Assembly: GCA_024405735.1 (NCBI GenBank)
Contig: JAKSOF010000018.1
Coordinates: forward strand, 1-43,253
Direction of reading: 5' to 3'
DNA: 43,253 nucleotides
Origin: Victivallaceae bacterium
Lineage (GTDB): Bacteria; Verrucomicrobiota; Lentisphaeria; Victivallales; Victivallaceae
Part shown: positions 7,593 to 14,854 of the stretch, piece after piece
How positions within the stretch are numbered: the first letter of the stretch is position 1
Layout: each line of letters begins with the position of its first letter
The notes under the pieces: model-generated
The model's input: the letters and a program-made list of their open reading frames with translations, nothing else
The model's database searches: none
What the model was told of the DNA's origin: nothing
Program-made: the position numbers and the translations under genes

Positions 7593-8921
7593 TTAGATCG
7601 CCATACGGATGCGTTCGATTGCACGCTTGGCTTGAATGAAGTCACGCTCTTTCTGCTTCTGAGCAAGCGCGACCTCTTTTACCTTGCGGGAAAGCGCCGA
7701 ACTCTCCTCGAACATCGCCCTGATGCGGGATTTGAAGTCGTCGATTGCGCTGGACAACTCATCCAACGGGTTGATTGCGACTTCGGGTTCTCGATTGATA
7801 ACGACCGGCGGAACGGGAGCCGCCACAACACTGGTTTTCACTTCGCTCATTTTGGTTTCCTCCTGTTTGGGTTGAGCTTGTTTGTGAACGAAAAGCGGCA
7901 TCGCGACGTACTGCCCGATTCCGCCGGTTACGATAAAAGGTGAATTGCCGTCATTGAATGCAATACGGCGATGTCCTTGTTGCAGAGCGCGCACGAGCAT
8001 ATCCCGGTTGACCGAGAGCGATGCCTCGCCCCACGGAGCGGCAAAGGTCGCCGCAAGACGGGAGTACATCCCGGTATCGCTTTTCACCATCAGCGTTTTT
8101 CCGTCTGTCCCTTGCGTGAGATCCACCTGATTATTGGGAGGATTTGCAGGGATCGCTTTGAGAAATGTCATCAACTGCGTGGCGTGCCCGTCATCCAGTT
8201 CCACCTCGTGTGACAGCGTATTTATTACCGGAACGACCTGACGCCAGTTGGGATAATTGCCGCTGACCGCCTTTCCCGACCATTCCCAAATGCCGGTACG
8301 AATTTGGAAACAGGTTTCCGAGTCCTCTTTCCAGACGCGCATCGTTCCGGACGCTTCGGACTTGGTTGCGAGCAGAGCTACCGGCAACGGGATTGTCAGA
8401 TCATCGATTTTTAGCGGTTCGGCAATATGGATCATCTCCTTGCCATTGGTTGCCACGAAGCCGTCTTTGCAGATGTGGATACCCCGCAGGATACGCCGGT
8501 AATCGCTCCGGTCGATGATTCCGGCTGGTGCCGCCATCATCTTTACGAATCCGGCAGGAAGCATTGTCATTCTCGCGTCATCGGGAACGGTGACCACGCG
8601 CCCGGTGTCGTTAACAAGCGGGATTTGGATATGATCGACCGCCAGCTTGTCGGTTTCCAATTCGATTTGCACCTCTTTGTTATGGGAAGAGCGGATCGCA
8701 TTGCGGAAGTCATCGAAGTTGACGAACACTTGGAATGGTGCATCGTTCTCGGTACAGCCGTTATAGGTCAGCGTTTCATCCGTATTCTGAGTACGGAAAC
8801 TGACCACATCCTTACTGCCCGTAATCTGGATGCAGCGATAGACCTCCACCGGAGAAGTCCGGCAGACCAACTTGCCGAGCGCAACGAGCGCACCGGCGAT
8901 TTCACTTTTGTTGATTTTCAT
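7593..8921 (-). CDS. DNA sliding-clamp-like protein with C-terminal coiled coil
   Basis: 442 residues. Two landmarks of the DnaN beta clamp are visible: ILRGIHICKDGFVATNGKEMIHI (about 144-166), equivalent to the VATDGHRLA segment, and SGNYPNWRQVVP (220-231), equivalent to the GRFPDYRRVIP segment. About 345 residues match the three-domain clamp in size. A further tail of roughly 97 residues follows: a proline-rich linker, then a charged heptad-like helix (about 395-442). That tail is not part of ordinary DnaN. The clamp encircles DNA and tethers polymerases and nucleases; here it could serve the element's own replication or recombination, perhaps with the downstream Cas4-like nuclease. Identity with a true clamp is distant. 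Confidence 0.7.
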   Translation of the reverse strand: MKINKSEIAGALVALGKLVCRTSPVEVYRCIQITGSKDVVSFRTQNTDETLTYNGCTENDAPFQVFVNFDDFRNAIRSSHNKEVQIELETDKLAVDHIQIPLVNDTGRVVTVPDDARMTMLPAGFVKMMAAPAGIIDRSDYRRILRGIHICKDGFVATNGKEMIHIAEPLKIDDLTIPLPVALLATKSEASGTMRVWKEDSETCFQIRTGIWEWSGKAVSGNYPNWRQVVPVINTLSHEVELDDGHATQLMTFLKAIPANPPNNQVDLTQGTDGKTLMVKSDTGMYSRLAATFAAPWGEASLSVNRDMLVRALQQGHRRIAFNDGNSPFIVTGGIGQYVAMPLFVHKQAQPKQEETKMSEVKTSVVAAPVPPVVINREPEVAINPLDELSSAIDDFKSRIRAMFEESSALSRKVKEVALAQKQKERDFIQAKRAIERIRMAI

Positions 8922-9291
8922 AGTGAGACCTTTCTTTTTGACAGGGTTGGTGTTTGCGCCGGACGACGTATCCGGCGTAAGCGATAATAACGATTAGGGC
9001 GATTGGCAACAGCCAAGTAAACGGGAAGACGGCTTTGGTAAACGATCCGGGGTCCTCCCGGGCTATTGTTTTCAAGCCTTCCTCCACGCCGTCGCCCACT
9101 TTGTAGGAAAGTACGATCCCGCTGACAGCTGCCCCGCCGGCGGCAATGTTTTGCCACGGAACCTGCCGGACTATTTCCGCAACGGGCGAAGGACGTGGAC
9201 GATGGTGCTGGCGATAATGTCGATGCGGATGCGGCACGGCATAGATCTCGATTGCCGCAATGACGGCAAAGACGAGGGCAAGAGATTTCAT
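8902..9291 (-). CDS. Small secreted or membrane protein
   Basis: 129 residues from the ATG that overlaps the upstream stop (ATGA), which decides the start. Residues 1-17 are a signal peptide. A histidine/arginine-rich stretch (HPHRHYRQHHRPRP) follows, then a hydrophobic segment near residue 85-110 with a basic end. Function unknown. Its 3' end overlaps the start of the clamp-like gene by 20 bases. Confidence 0.65.
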   Translation of the reverse strand: MKSLALVFAVIAAIEIYAVPHPHRHYRQHHRPRPSPVAEIVRQVPWQNIAAGGAAVSGIVLSYKVGDGVEEGLKTIAREDPGSFTKAVFPFTWLLPIALIVIIAYAGYVVRRKHQPCQKERSHYENQQK

Positions 9292-10025
9292 CGCGCCACC
9301 GCCATTCTGCACGCCGTCTGGCAATCGTTGATGCTTGACTCCAACGCCGCCGCGAGGTCTGACGACAGTCGGTCACACGCGGAGTAAAGATCACAGGCAC
9401 ACCAAATTGTGCCGCCGACCGCCAAGGTGACGCCGACGGCATCGCCAAATGGGAATGGACCATCTGCCGCAGCACAAACCGCTCCGGTGGAGTAAGAGGA
9501 GACCAACTTGGCGACTGCACTTCCGAGGACGAGCCGCAACGATGCGATTGTCTGCCGGATGAAAACGGCTTCCAATGCAAGCCCGCAAGTCGCATAGGTC
9601 GCCGCCTCGACGTTGTCCCCGATCACCGACCGCATTGTCTCTTGAAACGGAGCCGAATGCAAATTGCACCCGTAGGCTTCCGCTCCTTGGACGCATGGGC
9701 GCATGATGGGATCGGCGAGCACCGAGTTCAAATAATCGCTCGTCTTATGCGTGTCCAAAAGCTGATCCTGCGCCATCAACGTGCAGATTTTGGCGATACT
9801 TCCCGCTGATGTGAGTTTTGCGACAACAACAGGAATGTTGCGCCTCGCCTGATCGAAATAGGGACGCGCTCTGGCGTCGAGCGTTTCCAGCGACACCCAC
9901 CGAAAGGGTGGCTTGGGGGGATTCGCGCTCAAGATGATGCTTCCGCCCGCGCCAAGGATCAGCGCGGCGGTCAGTCCCGTATAAAGAGCGCCATTACGAG
10001 ACGTTTTGTGTGGTTTTTCTGACAT
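9288..10025 (-). CDS. Unknown membrane-anchored protein
   Basis: 245 residues, starting at the ATG preceded by AAAGGAGG; the frame is open for 32 codons more but lacks a ribosome site there. One N-terminal membrane segment (about residues 14-34) is followed by a cysteine-containing alpha-helical region and a glycine-rich hydrophobic stretch near 195-215. No family recognised. It is the first gene of the leftward operon and is coupled by ATGA to the next one. Confidence 0.7.
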   Translation of the reverse strand: MSEKPHKTSRNGALYTGLTAALILGAGGSIILSANPPKPPFRWVSLETLDARARPYFDQARRNIPVVVAKLTSAGSIAKICTLMAQDQLLDTHKTSDYLNSVLADPIMRPCVQGAEAYGCNLHSAPFQETMRSVIGDNVEAATYATCGLALEAVFIRQTIASLRLVLGSAVAKLVSSYSTGAVCAAADGPFPFGDAVGVTLAVGGTIWCACDLYSACDRLSSDLAAALESSINDCQTACRMAVAR

Positions 10026-10135
10026 AACACCTCCTTTGTTGGTTATAGAGAGGCTTTTCCCTCTCCGTAATATTATGCCAGAAAAAGCGATGTTTTTAAG
10101 TGAAAAAGTAGTGCAGTCCACGTTTCTTGACAGAA

Positions 10136-10156
10136 TTTTCTCCTTAAAGGAGAAAA
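10136..10156. promoter_or_regulatory. Perfect 21-bp palindrome, candidate operator
   Basis: Arms TTTTCTCCTT and AAGGAGAAAA are perfect 10-bp inverted repeats around one central base. The site is between the xis-like gene and the start of the leftward operon, next to a TTGACA at 10128-10133. It is a natural place for a repressor of the element to bind. Confidence 0.55.
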
Positions 10157-10159
10157 AGT

Positions 10160-10187
10160 AAAGGCGACACCTTTCGATGTCGCCTTT
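10160..10187 (-). terminator. Terminator after the excisionase-like gene
   Basis: Perfect 10-bp stem AAAGGCGACA/TGTCGCCTTT with an 8-base loop; on the minus strand it is followed by TACTTTTTC. Confidence 0.75.
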
Positions 10188-10192
10188 GTAAG

Positions 10193-10221
10193 TGTCGTAA
10201 AATAATGCTATAATTACGACA
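10193..10221. promoter_or_regulatory. Inverted repeat TGTCGTAA/TTACGACA at the end of the excisionase-like gene
   Basis: Perfect 8-bp arms separated by 13 A/T-rich bases. The sequence TGTCGTA recurs on the minus strand upstream of the same gene near 10545-10555, in its likely promoter. Both could be sites for the HTH protein itself; this is inference. Confidence 0.45.
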
Positions 10222-10506
10222 TTATATAGCTACTACCCCGTTTGCCGCCAATTCCCGCACTGCCGCCTCGTTGAACCGTACCCGGCGACTCGACAGATTG
10301 ATCTGCTGTAGATTGCCGTTTTTTACCAGCTTTCGCAGGGTAGGGCGGGAAACCTGAAGGATCTCCATCGCCTCCCGGGCGTTGATCTGCCGATTAGCAA
10401 CGCGCGACGGTTTGCAGGCATCGAGGATGCGTTTCGCATCCGCTGGCGTGATGGTGTTGTCAACTTTGATGACGGCGCGGAACATAGCGAATGTCGTCGG
10501 TAACAT
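10222..10506 (-). CDS. Excisionase-like helix-turn-helix protein
   Basis: 94 residues. Residues of about 40-85 (REAMEILQVSRPTLRKLVKNGNLQQINLSSRRVRF) form the winged-helix HTH of the excisionase/MerR-like (HTH_17) class, which binds DNA and in integrative elements directs excision or controls the operon. It lies beside the integrase gene in the same direction. GGGAAG before the ATG supports the start. It could instead be a transcription regulator of the leftward operon. Confidence 0.8.
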   Translation of the reverse strand: MLPTTFAMFRAVIKVDNTITPADAKRILDACKPSRVANRQINAREAMEILQVSRPTLRKLVKNGNLQQINLSSRRVRFNEAAVRELAANGVVAI

Positions 10507-10580
10507 AACTTCCCTTTCCTGATTTATATTTGGTCCGTTATCTTACTATACGACACTTTTTTTCAAATGCGGCTTATTTT

Positions 10581-11912
10581 TTATGCCAGAAATTTCAACA
10601 GCAACTCCTGTTTCTCTTGCGGCATGTTCATAAACCGCGCCAGCAGTTGATCGTTAGTCTTCGGTGCCGCTTCGGAAAGTTTCCCGATAGCGTCGCGTTT
10701 CGCTTCGGTGGAGATGTGAGCATAATGCCGCGTCATTTCGGTACTGGTATGCCCAACGATGGCGGCGACCACCTCCAGCGGAACCCCGCGATTCGCGCAA
10801 AACGAAACAAAGGTATGGCGGAAGCTGTGCATCCCATATATATTGGAGCGATGAGCTTGGTGCGCTTGACGTTCTTCCGCCGTCGTGTTTTTTCCCAGCG
10901 CGCATTGGATGATGTGTTGAATGGTGTCGCTGATTCCCGACGGATTGCGGTTATAACGATCGGCGACGTTGGGGATGATGTAATCTTCCCCCTTTTTGTT
11001 CAGCGTCCGGAATCTTTTTGCGTCTTCCAATCCCTCTCTAAGAGCAGGGTGCATCGGCAACGATACTGCTTCGTGCCCGGTGGCTTCCGCCGTTTTATGC
11101 GGGACGTAAGTGATTTCGCCTTTTTTCAGATCGATATTTTTCCACGTCATAAGGCAGCCGTCCTGTCCGCGGCATCCCGTCCAACAGCACAAAAGCAACA
11201 GTACCCGCATTTCTTCGGCAAAGGGCGGGATATACTGGAGCCTTTTGACATATTTTTGCCGCACCCGACCGGGACCGAAGCCCTGAAACTCTCGCTCTTG
11301 AAAAAATCCCTCGTCGAACCCTTTAAATATATTGTTGACCTGTTCCTCGGTGAATGCTTGATGCCTGACGGTGCATTGCCTGCGTCCGGTCAGCTTATCA
11401 AAAGGGTTGACCGCGAGTTCACATTCCGCCAGGATGTGTTTGAAAATCAGTTTCAGTGCTTGCAGATAGGCGTTGAATGTGCGTCCACTGAGATGCTCCG
11501 TGTCCCAGATGAACGAGAAAAACGCATTGGCGTCTTTTTCGGTAACATCTTTCGCCAGAGGCGTACTGCCCTTTTTGACTTTGTGTTGTTCCCGATACCA
11601 CTTTTGGAAACGCCGCAGTGCTTGATTGTAAATCTTCAGCGTGGATTCCCCGCTATCGGGTCTCGTTGGTGACTTCAGGAATGTTTCCCAGATGTTGTCG
11701 AGCGTAACAGCCTCTTCCGCTGCGGAACCCGGTATATTCATCTCGGTATTCGCCGCAATACGTATCGCTTCTTTCCGTGTAGCTATGGGGTTCCCGTTTT
11801 CGTCCAGTAGCCGCTTGTAGTATTCCTTTCCAGTGGCTCTCACCCGAAGATAATAATTACCTTTGATTTTTTGGATGCACCCGTCTTGTTTACGCCGCCT
11901 TTTTTTTGCCAT
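10581..11912 (-). CDS. Tyrosine recombinase (integrase)
   Basis: 443 residues. The catalytic set is complete: R248 (TGCRGQDG), H362 and R365 (HSFRHTF), H388 (GHTS) and nucleophile Y397 (TRHYAHIS). The N-terminal third has a basic arm-binding region (KKRRRKQDG) and a SAM-like core-binding domain near 70-165. The enzyme cuts and joins at the att site 110 bases upstream of its start, a partial tRNA-Lys gene. The C-terminal 40 residues after the tyrosine are a helical tail. Confidence 0.93.
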   Translation of the reverse strand: MAKKRRRKQDGCIQKIKGNYYLRVRATGKEYYKRLLDENGNPIATRKEAIRIAANTEMNIPGSAAEEAVTLDNIWETFLKSPTRPDSGESTLKIYNQALRRFQKWYREQHKVKKGSTPLAKDVTEKDANAFFSFIWDTEHLSGRTFNAYLQALKLIFKHILAECELAVNPFDKLTGRRQCTVRHQAFTEEQVNNIFKGFDEGFFQEREFQGFGPGRVRQKYVKRLQYIPPFAEEMRVLLLLCCWTGCRGQDGCLMTWKNIDLKKGEITYVPHKTAEATGHEAVSLPMHPALREGLEDAKRFRTLNKKGEDYIIPNVADRYNRNPSGISDTIQHIIQCALGKNTTAEERQAHQAHRSNIYGMHSFRHTFVSFCANRGVPLEVVAAIVGHTSTEMTRHYAHISTEAKRDAIGKLSEAAPKTNDQLLARFMNMPQEKQELLLKFLA

Positions 11913-11943
11913 TTTTTCTCATTCCTCACTGTATTTGGTTGAA

Positions 11944-11977
11944 ATAGGGGGAACCGATAGGGGGAACTATCAGGTTC
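11944..11977. promoter_or_regulatory. Direct and inverted repeats between integrase gene and att site
   Basis: ATAGGGGGAAC occurs twice, at 11944-11954 and 11957-11967. The same stretch holds an inverted repeat GAACCGATAG (11951-11960) / CTATC-A-GGTTC (11967-11977). Position and symmetry suit integrase arm-type sites, Xis sites or an operator of the integrase promoter. Confidence 0.5.
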
Positions 11978-12020
11978 TCGTCGCTATTTCTACCATAATA
12001 CAGGTGGAATAAAAAATTGT

Positions 12021-12065
12021 CTCTTAATCATTGGGTCCAGGGTTCGAGTCCCTGCGAGCGCACCA
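12021..12065 (+). other. Attachment site: 3' part of tRNA-Lys(CTT)
   Basis: The 45 bases start CTCTTAATCA (anticodon loop with CTT), run through the variable loop and the T arm GGTTCGAGTCC and end in CACCA. The 5' half of a tRNA is absent: the sequence before 12021 is unrelated. This is the signature of recombinase-mediated insertion with crossover in the anticodon loop, and the native tRNA terminator follows. The element should carry the matching copy that restores the intact tRNA at its far end. Confidence 0.88.
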
Positions 12066-12083
12066 TTTTTTAACACTCCTCTT

Positions 12084-12119
12084 GAAGCGGTTTTCTTACT
12101 GAAACCGCTTCTTTTTTTT
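12084..12119 (+). terminator. Terminator of the original tRNA-Lys gene
   Basis: Perfect 10-bp stem GAAGCGGTTT/AAACCGCTTC with an 8-base loop, followed by eight T, 18 bases after the tRNA CCA. Confidence 0.85.
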
Positions 12120-12321
12120 GTCTTTTTCCCTCGCCATATAACTCAAGCAAAACTGCGTTAAAACTTTCAATGTATATAAATTTGTAGAACAATAGACGAC
12201 TGCGTTGATTGACATGGGGAAGCGTAAAGAGTGCGATCTGAATGATCGTCGCAAGCCTACGCGGCAGGCGAAAAGTCCTGTTCGGTGGGGGTGAGGAGGA
12301 CGCCCCCCTTTTGGCTTCTTG

Positions 12322-13080
12322 TCAGTGTTTTTTGTCCGCGAGGCGGGTGAAAAATTCGGTGATGCGGCTGTCGTTGGAGTGGTGTACCACTTCGTCGGGC
12401 GTGCCTTGCATACGGATCTTGCCGTTGTCCATAAAGATCATCCGGTCGGCGATGTCGCAGGCAAAGTCGATTTCGTGAGTGACCACCGCCATCGTGATAC
12501 CATCCTGGATGAGGTCGCGCATCACGCTCAGGACTTCGCCGACCATTTCGGGGTCGAGCGCGGAAGTCGGCTCGTCAAAGAGCAATGCGGCAGGTCGCAT
12601 CGCCAGCGCGCGGACGATAGCGATACGCTGTTTCTGCCCGCCGGAAAGCTGATCGGGATAGGCATCGATCTTGTCGGTCAAGCCGACTCTTGCCAGTAAT
12701 TTTTTTGCCGTTTCGTCGGCTTCGTCTTCTTTCATTTTTCCCGTCAGCACCGGCGCCAGCGTGATGTTTTTGCGGACGCTCAGGTGCGGAAACAAATTGA
12801 AATGCTGAAAGACCATGCCGACTTGTGTGCGGTACTGATCCAGAAATTTTTCCTGACGGATGACTTCGGCGCCGTTGAAGCGAATGCTCCCCGAATCCGG
12901 CGTTTCCAGGAAATTCAAACAGCGCAACAGCGTGCTTTTACCGGAACCGGAGGCGCCGACGATGAAAAGCGCTTCGCCCCGGCGGATGTCAAAGGAAACA
13001 TCGTTCACGGCGGCAACGGAGCCGAAACGCTTCACGACATTCCGGATCTCAAACAACGGTGCGGAAAAACTGCAATTCAT
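12322..13080 (-). CDS. glnQ: Polar amino-acid ABC transporter ATPase, GlnQ type
   Basis: 252 residues, the usual length. Walker A GASGSGKST (about 39-47), Q-loop VFQHFNLFP, signature LSGGQKQR, Walker B ALLFDEPTSALDP and the switch histidine (THE) are all visible. It powers uptake through the permease encoded 14 bases upstream in the same operon. The exact amino acid carried cannot be read from the sequence. Confidence 0.93.
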   Translation of the reverse strand: MNCSFSAPLFEIRNVVKRFGSVAAVNDVSFDIRRGEALFIVGASGSGKSTLLRCLNFLETPDSGSIRFNGAEVIRQEKFLDQYRTQVGMVFQHFNLFPHLSVRKNITLAPVLTGKMKEDEADETAKKLLARVGLTDKIDAYPDQLSGGQKQRIAIVRALAMRPAALLFDEPTSALDPEMVGEVLSVMRDLIQDGITMAVVTHEIDFACDIADRMIFMDNGKIRMQGTPDEVVHHSNDSRITEFFTRLADKKH

Positions 13081-13094
13081 AAGAGGAAAATCCT

Positions 13095-14597
13095 TTATCG
13101 GTTTTTTTGAAGTTTTGCTTCCATTTTTCTCAAAAGCGCGGAGAAAAACATCACGACCACCAGATAGATGACGGCGACCGCCACCAGCGGCAGAAACGCA
13201 TTGTAGGTCTGACTGCGGATGATGTCGCCGCCCTTGGTCAGATCTTCCAGCGCGATGAAGCCCGCCACACTGGTTTCTTTCAACAGCACGATGAATTCAT
13301 TGCCCAGCGCGGGCAGCACGTTTTTCAGCGCCTGCGGCAGGATGATCCGCATCATCGTCAGACGGTAGGAAAGCCCCAGACTGCGTCCCGCTTCGATCTG
13401 CCCCCGGTCGAGGGACATGATTCCGGCGCGGATGATCTCCGCCGTGTAGGCGCCCGAATTGATGCCGAATGCGGTGATGGCGACGATGATCTTGTTGACG
13501 TTGAAAGAACCGAAAATAACGAAGTAGATGATCAGCAGTTGAATGACCACCGGAGTACCGCGGATGATGGTGAGATAGATTTTGCAGACTGCGTCAGGGA
13601 AGGAATATTTCCCCGTCAGGTCGTGGGTACTGCGGGTGACGGCGACGAGAAAGCCGAGAAAGAGTCCCGTCAGAATGGAGAAAACGGTCACGAGCATCGT
13701 GATCCCGAAACCGTCCAGCAGGTAGCGGTAACGCTTCCCGTCGATGAAATTGAGCCGGAAGTCGATTTTCAGTTTTTCCCAGAATCCGGCCTCCACGGTG
13801 GCGCTTTTATCGCCGGCGTACTTGATTTTGCCGTCCGCTTTGATTTTCGCCAACGTGCCGTCCGCTTGCATCTGGCGCAACGTGACGTTGAATTTCTGCA
13901 GCAGATCGGGGCGTTCCTTGGAAATGGCGAATGCGTATTCCTCGGAAGTGAGCGGCTCCGGCAGGAGCAGCAGATCGGGGTTTTTGGCGGCTTCGACTTC
14001 CGCGGGTTCCTGATCCACGACGGCGGCGTAAACTTTTTTCGTTTTCAGCGCCTGGATCACTTCGGGGACGTTTTTGTATCTTTCCGGCTCCCGGTAGTGC
14101 TCCTTGACGAACATATCTCCTGTCGTGCCTTCCTGGACGCTGACGGGATTATGTTTGAGATTTTCCAGTTTGAAATCCGTCGTTTCCCGGCGGATGAGGA
14201 TCCGCTGGCTCGCGTTGACGTAGGGATCGGTGAAGTTGATTTTCGTTTTTCGTTCTTCCGTCACTGTGATGCCGGAAGCCGCCACGTCCGCCTTTCCGGT
14301 TTGGACGGCGGCGATGATGGCGCCGAAAGGCATATTTTCGATTTCAAGTTCATAGCCGTTGCGGTCGCAGATCTCGCGGATGATGTCGGGGTCGATCCCG
14401 GCGATTTTGCCGTCCATCACCAGTTCGTAAGGCGGGAAGTTGGCATTGCAGACCATCCGGAGTACGGGTTTTTCCGCCGTTTTTTCACACGCCGTAAACA
14501 GCAATGCCAAAAATGCGGCGCAAAAGAGGATCGTCGCGCGCCGGAGTCCCGCACGGGAAGTTGGTTTCTTTTGGGGAAAGGAATTACTTTCAGCCAT
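13095..14597 (-). CDS. Amino-acid ABC transporter: fused solute-binding protein and permease
   Basis: 500 residues. A signal with lipobox-like LLFTAC (about residues 31-36) is followed by a family 3 solute-binding domain (about 45-275: NANFPPYE, GIDPDIIREI, DVAASGITVTEERK) and a HisM/GlnP-type permease with several membrane helices (about 300-495; EAGRSLGLSYRLTMMRIILPQAL is the ATPase-contacting EAA loop). Binding protein and permease are often separate genes, so this is a domain fusion also known from other bacteria. It forms the complete importer with the ATPase downstream. Confidence 0.92.
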   Translation of the reverse strand: MAESNSFPQKKPTSRAGLRRATILFCAAFLALLFTACEKTAEKPVLRMVCNANFPPYELVMDGKIAGIDPDIIREICDRNGYELEIENMPFGAIIAAVQTGKADVAASGITVTEERKTKINFTDPYVNASQRILIRRETTDFKLENLKHNPVSVQEGTTGDMFVKEHYREPERYKNVPEVIQALKTKKVYAAVVDQEPAEVEAAKNPDLLLLPEPLTSEEYAFAISKERPDLLQKFNVTLRQMQADGTLAKIKADGKIKYAGDKSATVEAGFWEKLKIDFRLNFIDGKRYRYLLDGFGITMLVTVFSILTGLFLGFLVAVTRSTHDLTGKYSFPDAVCKIYLTIIRGTPVVIQLLIIYFVIFGSFNVNKIIVAITAFGINSGAYTAEIIRAGIMSLDRGQIEAGRSLGLSYRLTMMRIILPQALKNVLPALGNEFIVLLKETSVAGFIALEDLTKGGDIIRSQTYNAFLPLVAVAVIYLVVVMFFSALLRKMEAKLQKNR

Positions 14598-14636
14598 TTT
14601 TTTCTCTCTTCAAGTTATGAAAAAATCAATATGGAT

Positions 14637-14664
14637 AATATATCACTTTTGAGGATAAAAGCAA
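14637..14664 (-). promoter_or_regulatory. Promoter of the amino-acid transporter operon
   Basis: On the minus strand TTGCTT, a 16-base spacer and TATATT, about 40 bases before the start of the fused binding protein-permease gene. Confidence 0.6.
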
Positions 14665-14770
14665 GGAACTTCCGGTGTTTTTCTGCCACGTGCGGCGACC
14701 GGGGCGCGCAATTTGGCAACGGAAATGGCGGGAAATCGCAAGATTGACCCATAAAAAGCAAGATAGGATA

Positions 14771-14800
14771 TTGGTATTTTATTCAAAAGCGGAGTATACT
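14771..14800 (+). promoter_or_regulatory. Promoter of the ceramidase-like gene
   Basis: TTGGTA (14771-14776), an 18-base spacer and TATACT (14795-14800), 54 bases before the start codon. Confidence 0.55.
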
Positions 14801-14854
14801 AAAAAAAGATACGACAAGATGCACTTTTTCCACAATCAGGAAAGGAATTTCAAA

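Larger units (their letters stand above)
1..12065. mobile_element. Right-hand part of an integrative element inserted in a tRNA-Lys gene
   Basis: The interval ends in a partial tRNA-Lys(CTT) 3' end at 12021-12065, with a tyrosine recombinase (10581-11912) reading away from it and an excisionase-like HTH protein next in line. The genes inside (reverse transcriptase, clamp-like protein, Cas4-like nuclease, DUF932-like protein, unknown secreted proteins) are accessory in type, while the genes to the right are ordinary chromosomal ones. No structural phage genes and no relaxase or type IV secretion genes are visible here, so whether it is a prophage, an ICE or a satellite cannot be told. The other end, which should carry the intact tRNA-Lys, is not in the window. 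Confidence 0.8.

Noticed and set aside
12284-12312. Terminator after glnQ
   Set aside because: The GGGGG/CCCCC hairpin is followed by T only on the plus strand and by no T-run on the strand of glnQ.
13107-14747. 546-residue rightward frame opposite the amino-acid transporter
   Set aside because: Antisense shadow of the GC-rich transporter gene; histidine/glutamine/arginine-rich with no domain.
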